This document shows, piece by piece, positions 23,642 to 34,243 of a stretch of DNA of 64,000 nucleotides. The stretch's first letter is position 1, and every line of letters begins with the position of its first letter. A program made the position numbers and the translations under genes. The notes beneath the pieces are model-generated. The model worked only from the letters and a program-made list of their open reading frames with translations. It ran no database searches and had not been told where the DNA came from. Location: contig JAJEKB010021087.1 of the NCBI GenBank assembly GCA_022393335.1, positions 807,435-871,434 on the forward strand, read 5' to 3'. Origin of the DNA: Macrotrachela quadricornifera. Its lineage: Eukaryota > Rotifera > Eurotatoria > Philodinida > Philodinidae.

Positions 23642-24576
23642 TGTACTTAGGTCTGACCAAAACTTCTGGCAGCATTAAATAAAAATATAAAAATGCAGAA
23701 ATATTTTTAATTTTGCTTTATCAAATATTGAGGATAGTTGCCAATATTATTTAGAGCAAGTCCAATCCTTTCGAACAACTTGTTAAAAGTTCTTTTGAAG
23801 TCTTTTTCTTCAAAAATTTTTAGGTATCTTGGAAACCGCATGGACTTATCATGTGTCATTTATTTAATCAACTAAATTATGTTCGATAGAATATGTTTAC
23901 CGAAAATTACATAGTATCAGGCCTGACAAATATGGTAGATGTGACATCATATTGATGCCTTCTTCTGTCATATAGTTAAAAACATTGAATGAGTATGTAT
24001 TCAATGATGATTGTCAAGCAATTCTGTACAATTCGAAGTTGATAACTCTGTTTCTTTTCATATTTCATTAACAAAAGCCTTCGAACAACTTTCCATATAA
24101 TACTTGTGACGTATAGTCTTGCCTTTATCTACACTATGTATAAAAACACAACTATTCGATTTAAAGAATATACCACACGAGATTATGGTTAAACTTTGTC
24201 TTCGTAAACAATAGCCTTTGATGATGCATCTTCAATTTGCCAGTTAGCATCAAATGAATTATGACTAATCTATATAAAATAACACCATATCCCATCATTA
24301 GTAATGCTAGAACGTAACTGACATGATCGAACAAAATTCCACTAAATTTTTAAACGAATTCAAATACGATTAATTCATGCCGTTTCCAAGATACACAAAT
24401 ATTTTTTCAAAAAAAGACTTCCAAAGAACTTTTAACAAGTTGTTCGAAAGGATTGAACTTGCTCTAAATAATATTGGCAACTATCCTCAATATTTGATAA
24501 AATAAAATTAAAAATATCTCTACATCTTTAGATTTTTATTTAATGGTCACAGAACTTTTGGTCAGATCTAAGTACA
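23642..24576. mobile_element. 935-bp element with about 205-bp TIRs
   Basis: Left TIR from TGTACTTAGGTCTGACC (23642 to about 23848) and right TIR (about 24372-24576) ending GGTCAGATCTAAGTACA are inverted copies that include TTGAGGATAGTTGCCAATA and AACAAGTTGTTCGAAAGGA. The interior is AT-rich with no ORF. Non-autonomous DNA element of unknown superfamily. Confidence 0.8.
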
Positions 24577-25770
24577 ATAGGGGCAATATTGACGGCCCAA
24601 GAGACGGTATCTCTAACCCCCTCTCCATCCACTTGTTTCTTCACTATTATATTAGTAAAACATGATGGCACTGGAAGCAAATTATTGCATATCTATGATA
24701 ACCTTTAACTGGCCCAAACAACCCTATGTTTCAGCCGTAAAATAGTGGCAATATTGACAGCCAAATGAACGGTTTCTCTATCCCCCCTCCACTCGCCTGT
24801 TTCTCTCCTATTGTATTGGTAAAACATCATAGTGTTCGAGGCGTATTTTAGCATATCTATGATAATGCTCAATCGGCCCGAACAACCCCATATTTCACCT
24901 GTACAATAGTGGCAATATTGGGTCATCTCTATCAGATAGGACTGGAGTGCGTGTTGGTGCCCGTATTATATAAAAAGTGAAGGCCTATGGATACCCATAC
25001 AGCGTAGCATTATAGGCCTCATGGGTGACTAATAGAACAAGCCTTGAGGTCCGATGTGGGTCCCCATATAGTGGCCGCGAAGATCTGTGAATACTGCCAC
25101 ATAATAGTCCTTGAGGACCTACGGGTTCGTATATTGATGATTTCAGGTGGCTTTCTTTTGTCCTCAATACTTTATTGAGCGTGACGTAAATCCCGTCCAC
25201 TAGAGACATAATTTTTTTTCCTCTGAACTTCATCACGAGATCTGAAAGAATTTTAGACGATGTTTTTCTGACCCGTAACAAACAAACGCATTTTCGTTTT
25301 TTCCGTATGACCCTTCCTTCAGTCAAGGGAAAAACGGTCGTTCCTGATTGGTCCATTTTCTAACCAATGCTCAGTCAAATCAAAAATTCGTCCTCAGTTT
25401 CGGATTCAGGGCCATCGATAACCTATATAGACTTTCATCAAAAAAATCAAAAACGTAAGATGTTAAAAAAGTTTTGGGTTCATGTTCTTTTGACCTCAAT
25501 GTTTTTTTGACCTGCGACAAATAAACGCATTTTAGTTTTTTCCGTATGACCCTCCCTTCAATCGAGGGAAAAACTAACGATATTTATATTATGAACATTT
25601 TTTATTATCGATCTTAACAGAAACAATCTCAGTGAACAATAACTATCAGCAATAAAATGCCAGCACGTATTATTAAAACAATGAGTGTAGTTATTCGATT
25701 GAGTTTCAATTCAATTTTACTAATTTCATAAAGTCATGTTGTATGAATATCTACAATTTAGACTGATCAA
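24577..25770. repeat. Interspersed repeat field
   Basis: Two diverged direct copies at about 24700-24800 and 24860-24925 (GGCCCGAACAACCC...ACAATAGTGGCAATATTG), a relative of which starts at about 23614. At 25265-25345 and 25500-25575 are two copies of the CGCATTTT...TTTTTCCGTATGACCCT...GAGGGAAAAAC block. No gene is supported. The end of the stretch should contain the promoter of the gene at 25771, but no motif is clear. Confidence 0.45.
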
Positions 25771-26608
25771 ATGCAACTAAGTGCTGCACAAATTGGTATC
25801 CCTCAAGAGCCGATCTCCACAAAGATACCGGAAAAGTATGCCTCAAATTAGATCAAGCATTCATTTTTCAAATGTTTAACTATTTATTTAAAGGAAAACG
25901 ATTGCACGAAAAACCATTCTGCTAATAATCCTAGGAAGTATCATCGGTTTCGGTATCATTGCTACAGCTATTGCTGTACCTATTATACTAACCGATGTGC
26001 AAGCAACACCATTGTCAAGTGTGACAAACACAACGACATCACAAAGCGGTATGTACACATTAGAATACTTGAATAATGATATGCATCACTGAGAAGGTTA
26101 CATTATAGTGACTAATACATATTCTTCGACTCTCAGCTCTTCTACTCTTAGCTCTTCGGCTCAATCAAGTACTATTACTTCGCGTTCTTCAACTGTTACT
26201 ACACACAGCTCTACAACAGTTACAGTCTCGGCTTCTTCAAATTTTATTTCGTCCAATTACTCTGGTCGATTAGCCAATACAAGTAATAGTTATGCTCGAC
26301 CTTCTGCCAGCGGTGTATATTATTATGAGGCAATTCAAGTAACTGTCCCTATACCGGGCTATTACAGTTTGAAAAGCATCAGTGCTGCTGATATGTATGG
26401 ATATTTGTATATTAATAATTTCGATTCAATCAGTACACTCGATAATCTTCTTGCAAAAAGTGATGATGAAGGAGGTTTAAGTCAGTTTTTAATTCAGTAT
26501 GTCCTACAGGCAAATATCACATATATCCTGATAGCTACCACATATAACCCCCGTACATTATCAATCTATTCAATTATGGCTTGGGGTCCAGCAAGTGTCA
26601 ATTTTGTT
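25771..26608 (+). CDS. Type II membrane protein with Ser/Thr stalk (3' end in gap)
   Basis: Three exons with consistent phases: 25771-25835 (ATG start, donor GTATGC), 25894-26048 (donor GTATGT) and 26109 onward, running into the N gap at 26609. Introns are 58 and 60 bp. The predicted protein has a short cytosolic N-terminus (MQLSAAQIGIPQEP), a membrane segment (ILLIILGSIIGFGIIATAIA), a Ser/Thr-rich stalk (SSTLSSSTLSSSAQSSTITS) and a beta-rich ectodomain (YYYEAIQVTVPIPGYYSLKS through TYILIATTYNP). This fits a single-pass surface or secreted-pathway protein with a glycosylated stalk. The ectodomain resembles prepeptidase-type beta-sandwich domains, but I cannot name it with certainty. The C-terminus is unknown: it may end in the gap or be interrupted by the piggyBac element just downstream. 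Confidence 0.75.
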
Positions 26609-27008
26609 NNNNNNNNNNNNNNNNNNNNNNNNNNNNNNNNNNNNNNNNNNNNNNNNNNNNNNNNNNNNNNNNNNNNNNNNNNNNNNNNNNNNNNNNNNNN
26701 NNNNNNNNNNNNNNNNNNNNNNNNNNNNNNNNNNNNNNNNNNNNNNNNNNNNNNNNNNNNNNNNNNNNNNNNNNNNNNNNNNNNNNNNNNNNNNNNNNNN
26801 NNNNNNNNNNNNNNNNNNNNNNNNNNNNNNNNNNNNNNNNNNNNNNNNNNNNNNNNNNNNNNNNNNNNNNNNNNNNNNNNNNNNNNNNNNNNNNNNNNNN
26901 NNNNNNNNNNNNNNNNNNNNNNNNNNNNNNNNNNNNNNNNNNNNNNNNNNNNNNNNNNNNNNNNNNNNNNNNNNNNNNNNNNNNNNNNNNNNNNNNNNNN
27001 NNNNNNNN
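26609..27008. other. Assembly gap, 400 N
   Basis: Run of N. It hides the 3' end of the membrane-protein gene and the left end of the piggyBac element. Confidence 0.99.
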
Positions 27009-27128
27009 TTTCCATGTTATACATGACACATGTGAGAAGAAGGAGGAAAATTCCATACTTTTCTCCGTTCTTCTTATCTACTTTTCGTTTGACTATATAA
27101 AGACGAATGAATTTAGAGAACCGTAAAG

Positions 27129-28802
27129 ATGTCGTTCGAAGGAACCGATTCAGAAGAAAGCACCAGCTCACTCAGTGAAGTGAGTTCTTTAGATGATGAT
27201 TTTGATGGAATGCATCTGGAATCTGAAAGTTCCGATGAAGAAATGGCTGTTGACGAAGTGGATTCAAGCAGTTGGTACGAAATAGAATCGGAACCTGATG
27301 CAGAATTCGTGGAAGATTATGGACTCGTCGAAGAAGTAGTTTCTGCTTCAGAAGACAACACAATCAATCCTATCGATTGCTATCGCCATTTCATTACGGA
27401 CGAAATTATTGATCTTATGGTTCGTGAAACTAATCGCTATGCGGAGCAATATTTACAAACTCATGAGATTAGCAGACGATCGAAATTTCGTCAATGGAAA
27501 TCAACCAACAATCAAGAGATGTGGAAGTTCTTTGGTATCATTATTGAGATGGGATTGGTACAAATGCCCAAACTGAAATACTATTGGAGCAGTAGTCAAT
27601 TGTACCGATTAGATATCATAAGAAATTCCATGTCGAGGGAGAGGTTTGAATTACTCCTGAAGTTTTGGCATTTCACGAACAACAATGAGAAGAATTCGGA
27701 CCAAGACAAGCTATTCAAGGTGAGGCCGCTCTTAGATTTGCTCAAAGAGAGATTTACATCAGTCTATATGCCTGGCTCAGTTGTTAGTATCGATGAAAGT
27801 ATGGTACCATGGCGAGGTAGACTTTCGTTCAAACAATACATCTCTGGAAAAGCACATAAATACGGCGTGAAGATATACAAGCTAGCGGCTGTCAATGGAT
27901 ACACCTGGAGCTACATGATCTATACTGGTCAACAAGATCCTATGGCAGGTCTTGGACATGTTGAATCAGTCGTGATAAATCTATTGAATGGTCTTTCGGG
28001 ATGTTATCGAACCGTGGTGGCTGACAACTTCTTTACTAGTATTTCTTTAGCAAAACATTTGTTGGAAAAGGAAACGTATCTTATCGGAACAATAAGGAGT
28101 AATCGTGCTGGATCAGGGCATGATGTTGTTCAGAAGAAGCTCAAGCGTGGTGAAGTTTATGGGCAGCAGAACGAAATTGGTATAAAACTGATCAAGTGGA
28201 AAGATAAAAGAGACGTTCTGATGATATCTACTAAACCATCCCATTCAGCAACTGTGGTGAATACTGGAAAAATCAATAAACTGAATGAACGCATCGTGAA
28301 GCCGCAGGTTGTTCTCGATTACAATGAAGGCAGACAAGTTACTGACTTATCAGATCAACTATCAACATACCATACATGTCTAAGACGGTCAGTAAAATGG
28401 TATAGAAAGGTGGCATTCGAGTTGATATTTGGAACTGCAGTAGTTAACAATTATTTGATTTACAAGGAAATTTATGCATCAAGCAACATACAGATCTTAC
28501 AGTTCCGTGAAAGTCTGGTGCGATCTTTACTCCTTGGTATACCCATCGAGAAGCTGAAACCTGGTCCAAGACAACAATTGGCAAGTCATTCCAAGCGCAA
28601 ACTTGGTGATCACAAGCTCGAAGAAAAGAAAGGATCTGATCACGATGTTCGAAGACGTTGTGTCGGTTGTTACGAGAAAAACAGAAAACAACAATCAAGA
28701 GAAGCGTGTCATTCGACAACAAAGAAAATAAAAACTTTCTGTCCTGATTGTAACAAATTTTTTTGTCTTGATTGTTTTAACGAGAAGCATTATGCTATGT
28801 AA
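27129..28802 (+). CDS. piggyBac transposase, 557 aa, apparently intact
   Basis: Cuts and pastes its element at TTAA. Order: an acidic Ser/Glu/Asp-rich N-terminus (residues 1-75), a DDE_Tnp_1_7-type catalytic core, then a C-terminal cysteine-rich domain. Candidate catalytic aspartates are D222 (VVSIDESMVPWRG), D299 (VVADNFFTS) and D406 (QVTDLSDQLSTYH), in the positions expected for the DDD triad. The C-terminal CVGCYEKN...FCPDCNKFFCLDCF has the paired cysteines of a RING/PHD-like zinc-binding tail that binds element ends. Length is typical for the family (about 550-600). The ATG at 27129 starts the conserved acidic region and a further AATAAA overlaps the stop. Intact frame plus a visible right end suggest a recently active copy; a domesticated gene is the alternative. 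Confidence 0.9.
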   Translation: MSFEGTDSEESTSSLSEVSSLDDDFDGMHLESESSDEEMAVDEVDSSSWYEIESEPDAEFVEDYGLVEEVVSASEDNTINPIDCYRHFITDEIIDLMVRETNRYAEQYLQTHEISRRSKFRQWKSTNNQEMWKFFGIIIEMGLVQMPKLKYYWSSSQLYRLDIIRNSMSRERFELLLKFWHFTNNNEKNSDQDKLFKVRPLLDLLKERFTSVYMPGSVVSIDESMVPWRGRLSFKQYISGKAHKYGVKIYKLAAVNGYTWSYMIYTGQQDPMAGLGHVESVVINLLNGLSGCYRTVVADNFFTSISLAKHLLEKETYLIGTIRSNRAGSGHDVVQKKLKRGEVYGQQNEIGIKLIKWKDKRDVLMISTKPSHSATVVNTGKINKLNERIVKPQVVLDYNEGRQVTDLSDQLSTYHTCLRRSVKWYRKVAFELIFGTAVVNNYLIYKEIYASSNIQILQFRESLVRSLLLGIPIEKLKPGPRQQLASHSKRKLGDHKLEEKKGSDHDVRRRCVGCYEKNRKQQSREACHSTTKKIKTFCPDCNKFFCLDCFNEKHYAM

Positions 28803-28914
28803 TAAATGGTTTTAGAAATAGCGAAGGGGAACGAGATCGTCCATTATTTATAACCTCTCGCATAAGAATAAAAGAGGAAAAAGCGTTCTTCTATGAACTT
28901 TCTTGCTAAAATAT

Positions 28915-28940
28915 GATGGGGCCCACCGGTGGGCCCCATC
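28915..28940. repeat. 26-bp perfect palindrome near piggyBac end
   Basis: Half-site GATGGGGCCCACC followed by its exact reverse complement. It is 13-38 bp inside the TTAA, as subterminal inverted repeats are in other piggyBac elements, and could be a transposase binding site or a transcript terminator hairpin. Confidence 0.85.
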
Positions 28941-28956
28941 GTGCCCAATGTGTTAA

Positions 28957-29896
28957 TATATCTATTTCTCATTTATTTTCGCTCGAACAAATCATAGAAC
29001 CTGAAGTTTTTAAAAAAAACAAAGTATTCTCTTGACTTGTTCTAATCGATTTTTATGAGGGTTATCAGATGTATGAGACTCTATAGTTTTTTACTCTTGA
29101 GTTGAATTTGCTTCTCTATTTAAACAACTAATCGCCTAACTATTCACTAGTCATCCTTTAAGACGATTTTCGAACACGAAACCGATCATTTTGATGATAT
29201 CACTGTATTTCGTAGTGCATTTTTGTACAAAAAGACTTAATTTTGATAATCAGCCTGCCATTTGTGACGCTGTTAGTCATCCGTTACAGCGATAAATAAC
29301 AGTATCTCTGACATATTCACATTTTGCCCTTTCAAAATCGCTTACAATAGTCCAAGGACACCTTTTTTCTAAATATTATAAAAAATTTAACGGCATATCT
29401 TTCAAAGCAATCTAATTTTTATCATTTTTCTGAGTGAAAGTATATGAAAAATAGATTTTATTTCCAAGATGTTTCTTATTTTTAATATAGTGGAAAAATA
29501 GAAACCTTTTATGCATCTTTTTTCAATTTTCTAAAAATGCACCAGTAGAAATCAATAGAATTTTTTGATACAGTTGTTGTACAGAACGTCGGCAATGTAT
29601 TTTAAAAAAATCATGGTTTTGGCATCTGTGAATGCAAATATACATACACACTAAACTTTGTTGATAATATGCAGAACGTTCAATTTAATTTAGAATAGGA
29701 TCTTAAAATTTTTTCAAATATTGGGCCTCCCCAAGCCTCCTCTTTCATTTGTTAGGGGAGGCTTGAGCGTCTCCAAGCCTAATGGATCCGCCGCCCCTGA
29801 CTAGAGATAGAAATCGTGAAAGAACTGAAAATTTTACGAATAAGTAAGTTTTTCTGCTAATAAAGTATGTGTAAGTGAATAGAAGAAAATACAAAT
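28957..29896. other. Intergenic, hAT-like right end at about 29799
   Basis: Mostly featureless AT-rich DNA. At about 29729-29799 there is a stem (CTCCCCAAGCCTCC ... GGGGAGGCTTGAG) followed by GGATCCGCCGCCCCTG, whose inverse CAGGGGCGGCGGATCC resembles hAT-type termini. I found no partner left end, so it may be a truncated element. Confidence 0.4.
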
Positions 29897-31340
29897 TCAA
29901 TTATCAATGTCCTCATCTATTTCGCTACTGGCTTCAGCCTCTGATTCATTAGTGGTATTGTTATCCGTTTCATTTTCTGTATCGTCACTTGTATCGCTCT
30001 CAATTTCGCTTCTGGTTGATGCTGATACGGTTATTTGATACTTTTGATTATTATCGTCATCATCATCATTGTCAATTGGCTCTTCCTCAATACGTTCAAT
30101 ATATTTATCTGCTCGTCTGAAAACAAGCTCATGTTTCTCTGCATGGACAATATAACTTCTAGCAGTTGCAGGATTCAAGGCAGTCATCCACTTCGAAGCC
30201 AATCGTTCCATATCAGTCAATCGGAAGCTGGTATTGTTCTTTCTAACGTAGTCTTTCATATCAGTTCATGCTAACTCTATGGGATTTAATGTACAATGTT
30301 TAACAGATTATCTGAAAGAAATCACAGTGGCTTCTTTAAAACATATGAAAGAAGGTTTTGTCTCTTCAGTTAACTGACAATGCCATGTTATATTGTCAAT
30401 GATAATCGCAACTCTGGCTTGAGATCCTTGAATATCGAGAGAAAGTTGGTATTAAGATTTAAACTACAACTCTGATTTTTTAAATTACCATATTGACATC
30501 TTAAGAGAGGCGATATCCTTGAAATTCAGTCAACAAAATGCATTCCGTCCATAAAATGGACTTGATCACATTTAAAAACATCTATTGTAAGCAGGTGAAA
30601 CCCATTCTTGCTGCTCATGGCTGAAATAGCTAAGCGAGCTTCTATAAAATATAACATCATGATGTGCGATCATGTTGTTTAACTATAAGAGGATACTGAT
30701 ACCTCTTGTATCATTATGTTTGAAATGGCTAGCTTTTGTTTCAGACTCTATCGAAATCATTTTCTTTTCCTCGTCGTGAAAATAGACCACTGTTCCATTA
30801 TTGCGAATATCATCGAGTGAACGAAAATATTTCACTCGTTGAGCCATGAAATTTATTGAGTCTAGCGGAAGAGATGTCTTCAATGTTTGTCTGTAACGAA
30901 AACCGAGCTTTTTCATCCATTGGAAAAGTGTTGTTCTACTCTGAATTGAAAAACCTGGATTTTCATGTAAAAGTCGAATGAGAATTTTTTCAGTTGTCAG
31001 ATAAAGTTGTTTTGCAAGAATTGCATGAAACTGATACCTAGTCAGAAAAATATTATCAAATATTTAACAGTTATTTTAATTGATACCGAATACTGTCCGA
31101 CTCGAATTTAGTTAGTACGATTGCTTTTTATCCCCTATTTCTCTTCTGTTTTGGAGAATCCGGTGTAGGTACGTCCACAATAACTTTGTGCTTCTTGTGC
31201 GATTGCTTCGCTGATGAACTCGCTTCTGAAATTGTTTGACTTCTCATTTGTCTTTTATCTTTCTTATTTTGTTCTTGTTTTTCTTTTAAACTGGTCACTT
31301 TCTTTTCAGAATCGAAAGAATAATCTTTCTGAAATGTCAA
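29897..31340 (-). pseudogene. Decayed Tc1-like DDE transposase with acidic tail
   Basis: Read from 31340 leftward: a Lys/Arg/Ser-rich N-terminus ending VPTPDSPKQKRNRG. Then a GT-AG intron-like break near 31030-31095, IRLLHENPGFSIQSRTTLFQ, WMKKLGFRYRQT, QRVKYFRSLDDIRNNGTVVY, then FHDE, which is the first catalytic block but lacks the expected Trp. Next come KKMISIESETKASHFKHND, TIDVFKCDQVHFMDGMHFVD, IIIDNITWHCQL (second Asp) and NPIELA (third acidic residue). The C-terminus TDMKDYVRKNNTSFRL at 29897-30259 ends in an acidic tail. The order matches IS630/Tc1-type transposases found in arthropods and rotifers. Stops and frame changes make it non-functional, and the segment between the second and third catalytic residues is shortened. 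Confidence 0.7.
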
Positions 31341-33156
31341 GCATTGATATTAAGCGATCGGTTATATTGGATAATCGAGTTTGAAGTCCGTTCTTTCTCT
31401 TCCTGCGAAACTGATTATTCGAAGCAATGACTGCTTCATGTCTTTACCGTACTCTTTCCCGTCTGGCAGTGTCGAGTAAAAGTTCGACTAAATTAATGGT
31501 CATACAAGCACAAAACTTATGAGAGGATCAAATAATAATAAATGCCTCTCTTTTGATCCTTTGAGCTTATCAGCAAAGATTAAAAAATACTCACGTATAT
31601 TAGAAAAACCTACTTACTCGTAAAATTTTCAGTTCTATCGCGATTCGTTTCTATAGTTGAAGGCTCATTTCATTTGACTAACCAGAACACTCTTTTCGAG
31701 ACAAGTTGAACTATTTTGTGGTATATGACATATTTTGTACATTTCAAAAACAACTCAGAACATACGAAAATACAATACTGTTCTATCCAAACGTCAAATG
31801 ATAGAGACCTGCAGTTTATGTAGTTTTATAGAACAACATCCGGGCTATCTAATCCATTTCTGTATAAGAAATATATATTGAGGTATATGAGAATGATAAA
31901 ATTAGGTATGTTACTTAGCTGATCAGTTGTACCTTTATATGATGCCATCCTTTTAGTTTTTATATAGAAATGGTGCCCAGATCCTATCCTTTCGAACAGT
32001 GAAAAACTGCAGCTCTCTAACTCTTTCTTATCAAAAGTTATTCGAAAAATGGCAACCTGCTTTTTATTTCTGAATCGATAATAGTTGAGTCTTTATTTTA
32101 TCTTTATTCTAGATACATATAAAAACACATATTAATCCTCGATAACACCGCGATTGAAACACGTCATCGCCTCTTATATAGTATCGAACACGTTTCCCAA
32201 ATAACCAGATAAAACAGAAAAACAATTTCACACCCGTCTTACAATATAAGACAACCGATAAAGACTGCAATCTTTGCTCATCTTCATCAAATTCATAAAT
32301 TACATATAACAAATACTTTAACTTTAATAACGCTACAACCAACAAAACTATAGCATCTCATTTTTAACAGAATCAATATTGAAGAATGCCATTTTGATTT
32401 TCTATTAATTTTATTTTATTAGATTCCATTTATGCGAATTATTTCAGCTCACACTCCCCCCCCCCCCCCTCCAAAGATCGATCTCAGTTCAGATGCATTC
32501 ATATGAGATGAAATTTGTGGCATATGTTGGAACTGAGGTGAAGAGGCTCTGATAAAAGTTTCAGCTCGATATCCTGATGTTTGACACAGATATGAATCAA
32601 ACAACGGTCAAAAATTGCTCATTTTGTCCGCAAGATGCCTCGGTGGATCTTCAATCAGTATATAGATTTAAAGAGCATCTCAAGGTATAGATCCTATGAG
32701 GCTCCTTTTTTTTCAAAAACTCTTATCTATCAAGCGGAGAAAAGGGGTGACAAGTTCATTCACTCGAAAAACTCTCAAAAAATGGCGCTTTAGTTATAAA
32801 AATGCTCTTCTATATAATAATAGCAATGCTTCATTCAAAAGACCGAGTCTCATAGTACCTGCAGGTTTTGACGCTGTTAAAACAAAAAAAATATTTGACT
32901 CCTTACAGTACTGTGACAGAATGCTGGTGCAAATATGAAAAGCTATTGCACGTAAAATACATGTGCAGTAAAACTGTTATATCTTAACCAAAGTGCAAGA
33001 AATAGAGCTGAAATTTCCAGTGATACAAGGATAGCTCATCCCAAGTATGTTCTGAAATTTCTACCTCTATACAATATATTAGGGCAAAGATTCGATTTTT
33101 ACAAGTTGATGGAGAAAAATCAACGATAGATTTATTTTTTGAAGCGAGGAGCTTAA
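31341..33156. other. Intergenic; C14 homopolymer at 32456-32469
   Basis: AT-rich DNA with no recognisable gene or TIR pair. A run of 14 C at 32456-32469 stands out. Open frames here (for example 32696-32938) show no recognisable motif. Confidence 0.45.
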
Positions 33157-33200
33157 ACCACTTGATGAGTCCGTGAAAATAGAACGTAACGCATCGTGGT
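33157..33200 (+). ncRNA. Decayed type I hammerhead-ribozyme motif
   Basis: Stem I ACCAC (33157-33161) pairs perfectly with GTGGT (33196-33200). Between them: TTGATGAG (33162-33169, hammerhead core CUGAUGAG with C3 changed to U), stem II strand GTCC (33169-33172), a loop, GAAC (33182-33185, one mismatch), GTAA (core GAAA with one change), then ACGC and ATC, the expected cleavage triplet, ending at 33195. This order with a minimal stem III is that of hammerheads in Penelope-like retroelements and retrozymes. Two core substitutions suggest it no longer cleaves. No reverse transcriptase is visible nearby. Confidence 0.6.
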
Positions 33201-34243
33201 ATATTTATTATTTGAAGTTACCACCCTCACACCTCTATTTGATAAGACCGCTGAGTAAAATCAAAACATATATGTTCTGACAGCTTCATTCATCGTCAAA
33301 ATGACTTGACTAACACGTTTTTGATGATAACCATACAAAACATTTACAAAAACACAACACAAGCATTCAAGACGATATAAATGAAAAATACACTGTGTCT
33401 GATAGATATGAAACGGTCCGCTGATTCATACAGGTATATGCAAGTGGCAAAAAACTAAGTAGTGTGACCAAACATGTACACACGCTCATATTACTATGAT
33501 ACATACAAGGAAGAGAAAAGGAGAAAAACACGGCAATAAGGAGCGTATTGATTAAAAAATATTGTGTGTATATTCAAAAATGTAACGGTACATTGATTCA
33601 GGCAGGTATAATTAAGTGGGAAAAAGTTAAATAACTCCGTCCAATATGTACATCAGTGTAGACTATATTCAAAAATTAAAAAAAAACAGAAAAATACTAG
33701 TGATAACGATCGTACTGATAAGAAATACTGTATGTATATTCACATTGTAATGGTTCATTGATTCAAATAGATAGAGGAAGTGATAAAAGAACCAGACGAT
33801 GTTATCGTCGATATATATGTCATATACCAGCCATTGCAACTATACAAAACAAAACTTTTTCGGTCTCTAGCATCACATAACAAGTAAGTGTTTTTGGTTT
33901 TCTACATGCACATGAACGCTAGAGATAAAATAAAAATCAAAACTCGAGAGTCAGTCAAAGCGAGCAGCTGTAAATCATTGGAATGTTTCAAAATAGATGT
34001 TGAGTGAAATAGCTTTTACTTCAAACCGCATCAAACTGATAGAAATTCCATATACTCTTAGACTTTATTGAGAACTAAAACAATAGAAGTTGTAAATCTC
34101 ATAGTTCGATATAAGAAGGGAAATATGATCATGCTCATAACTACTTTCTTAATCTAGAATCCAATTCTATAAGAAGCCTTGAAACTATAAAGCACATTAT
34201 TTGTTTTTTCTTATAGTAATTAAAACCCTTATATACAGTTAAA
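33201..34243. repeat. Upstream region of copy B with about 165-bp imperfect repeats
   Basis: Between about 33390 and 33800 a degenerate unit recurs about three times (TGTATATTCA...TAACGGTACATTGATTCAGG and variants, then a Ser-coding-free AAGTGG(C/G)AAAAA block). The last 30 bp before the gene read TTTTCTTATAG then TAATTAAAACC, which could be a 5'-UTR intron acceptor. The promoter is not clearly identifiable; TTATATA at about 34229 is too close to the ATG to be a convincing TATA box. Confidence 0.45.

Larger units (their letters stand above)
27009..28952 (+). mobile_element. piggyBac element (left end in gap)
   Basis: Contains a complete transposase (27129-28802). The right end is CACATTGGGCACGATG read inward from TTAA at 28953-28956, followed by a perfect 26-bp palindrome at 28915-28940 (half-site GATGGGGCCCACC). 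The left terminus lies in the N gap. No second TTAA copy can be checked. Confidence 0.8.

Noticed and set aside
24985..25356. 123-codon minus-strand ORF
   Set aside because: Overlaps interspersed repeat blocks found elsewhere in the window; composition typical of repeat DNA.
32456..32469. C14 run as a possible telomere or G-quadruplex element
   Set aside because: Plain homopolymer without iterated telomere repeats; length is also error-prone in sequencing.
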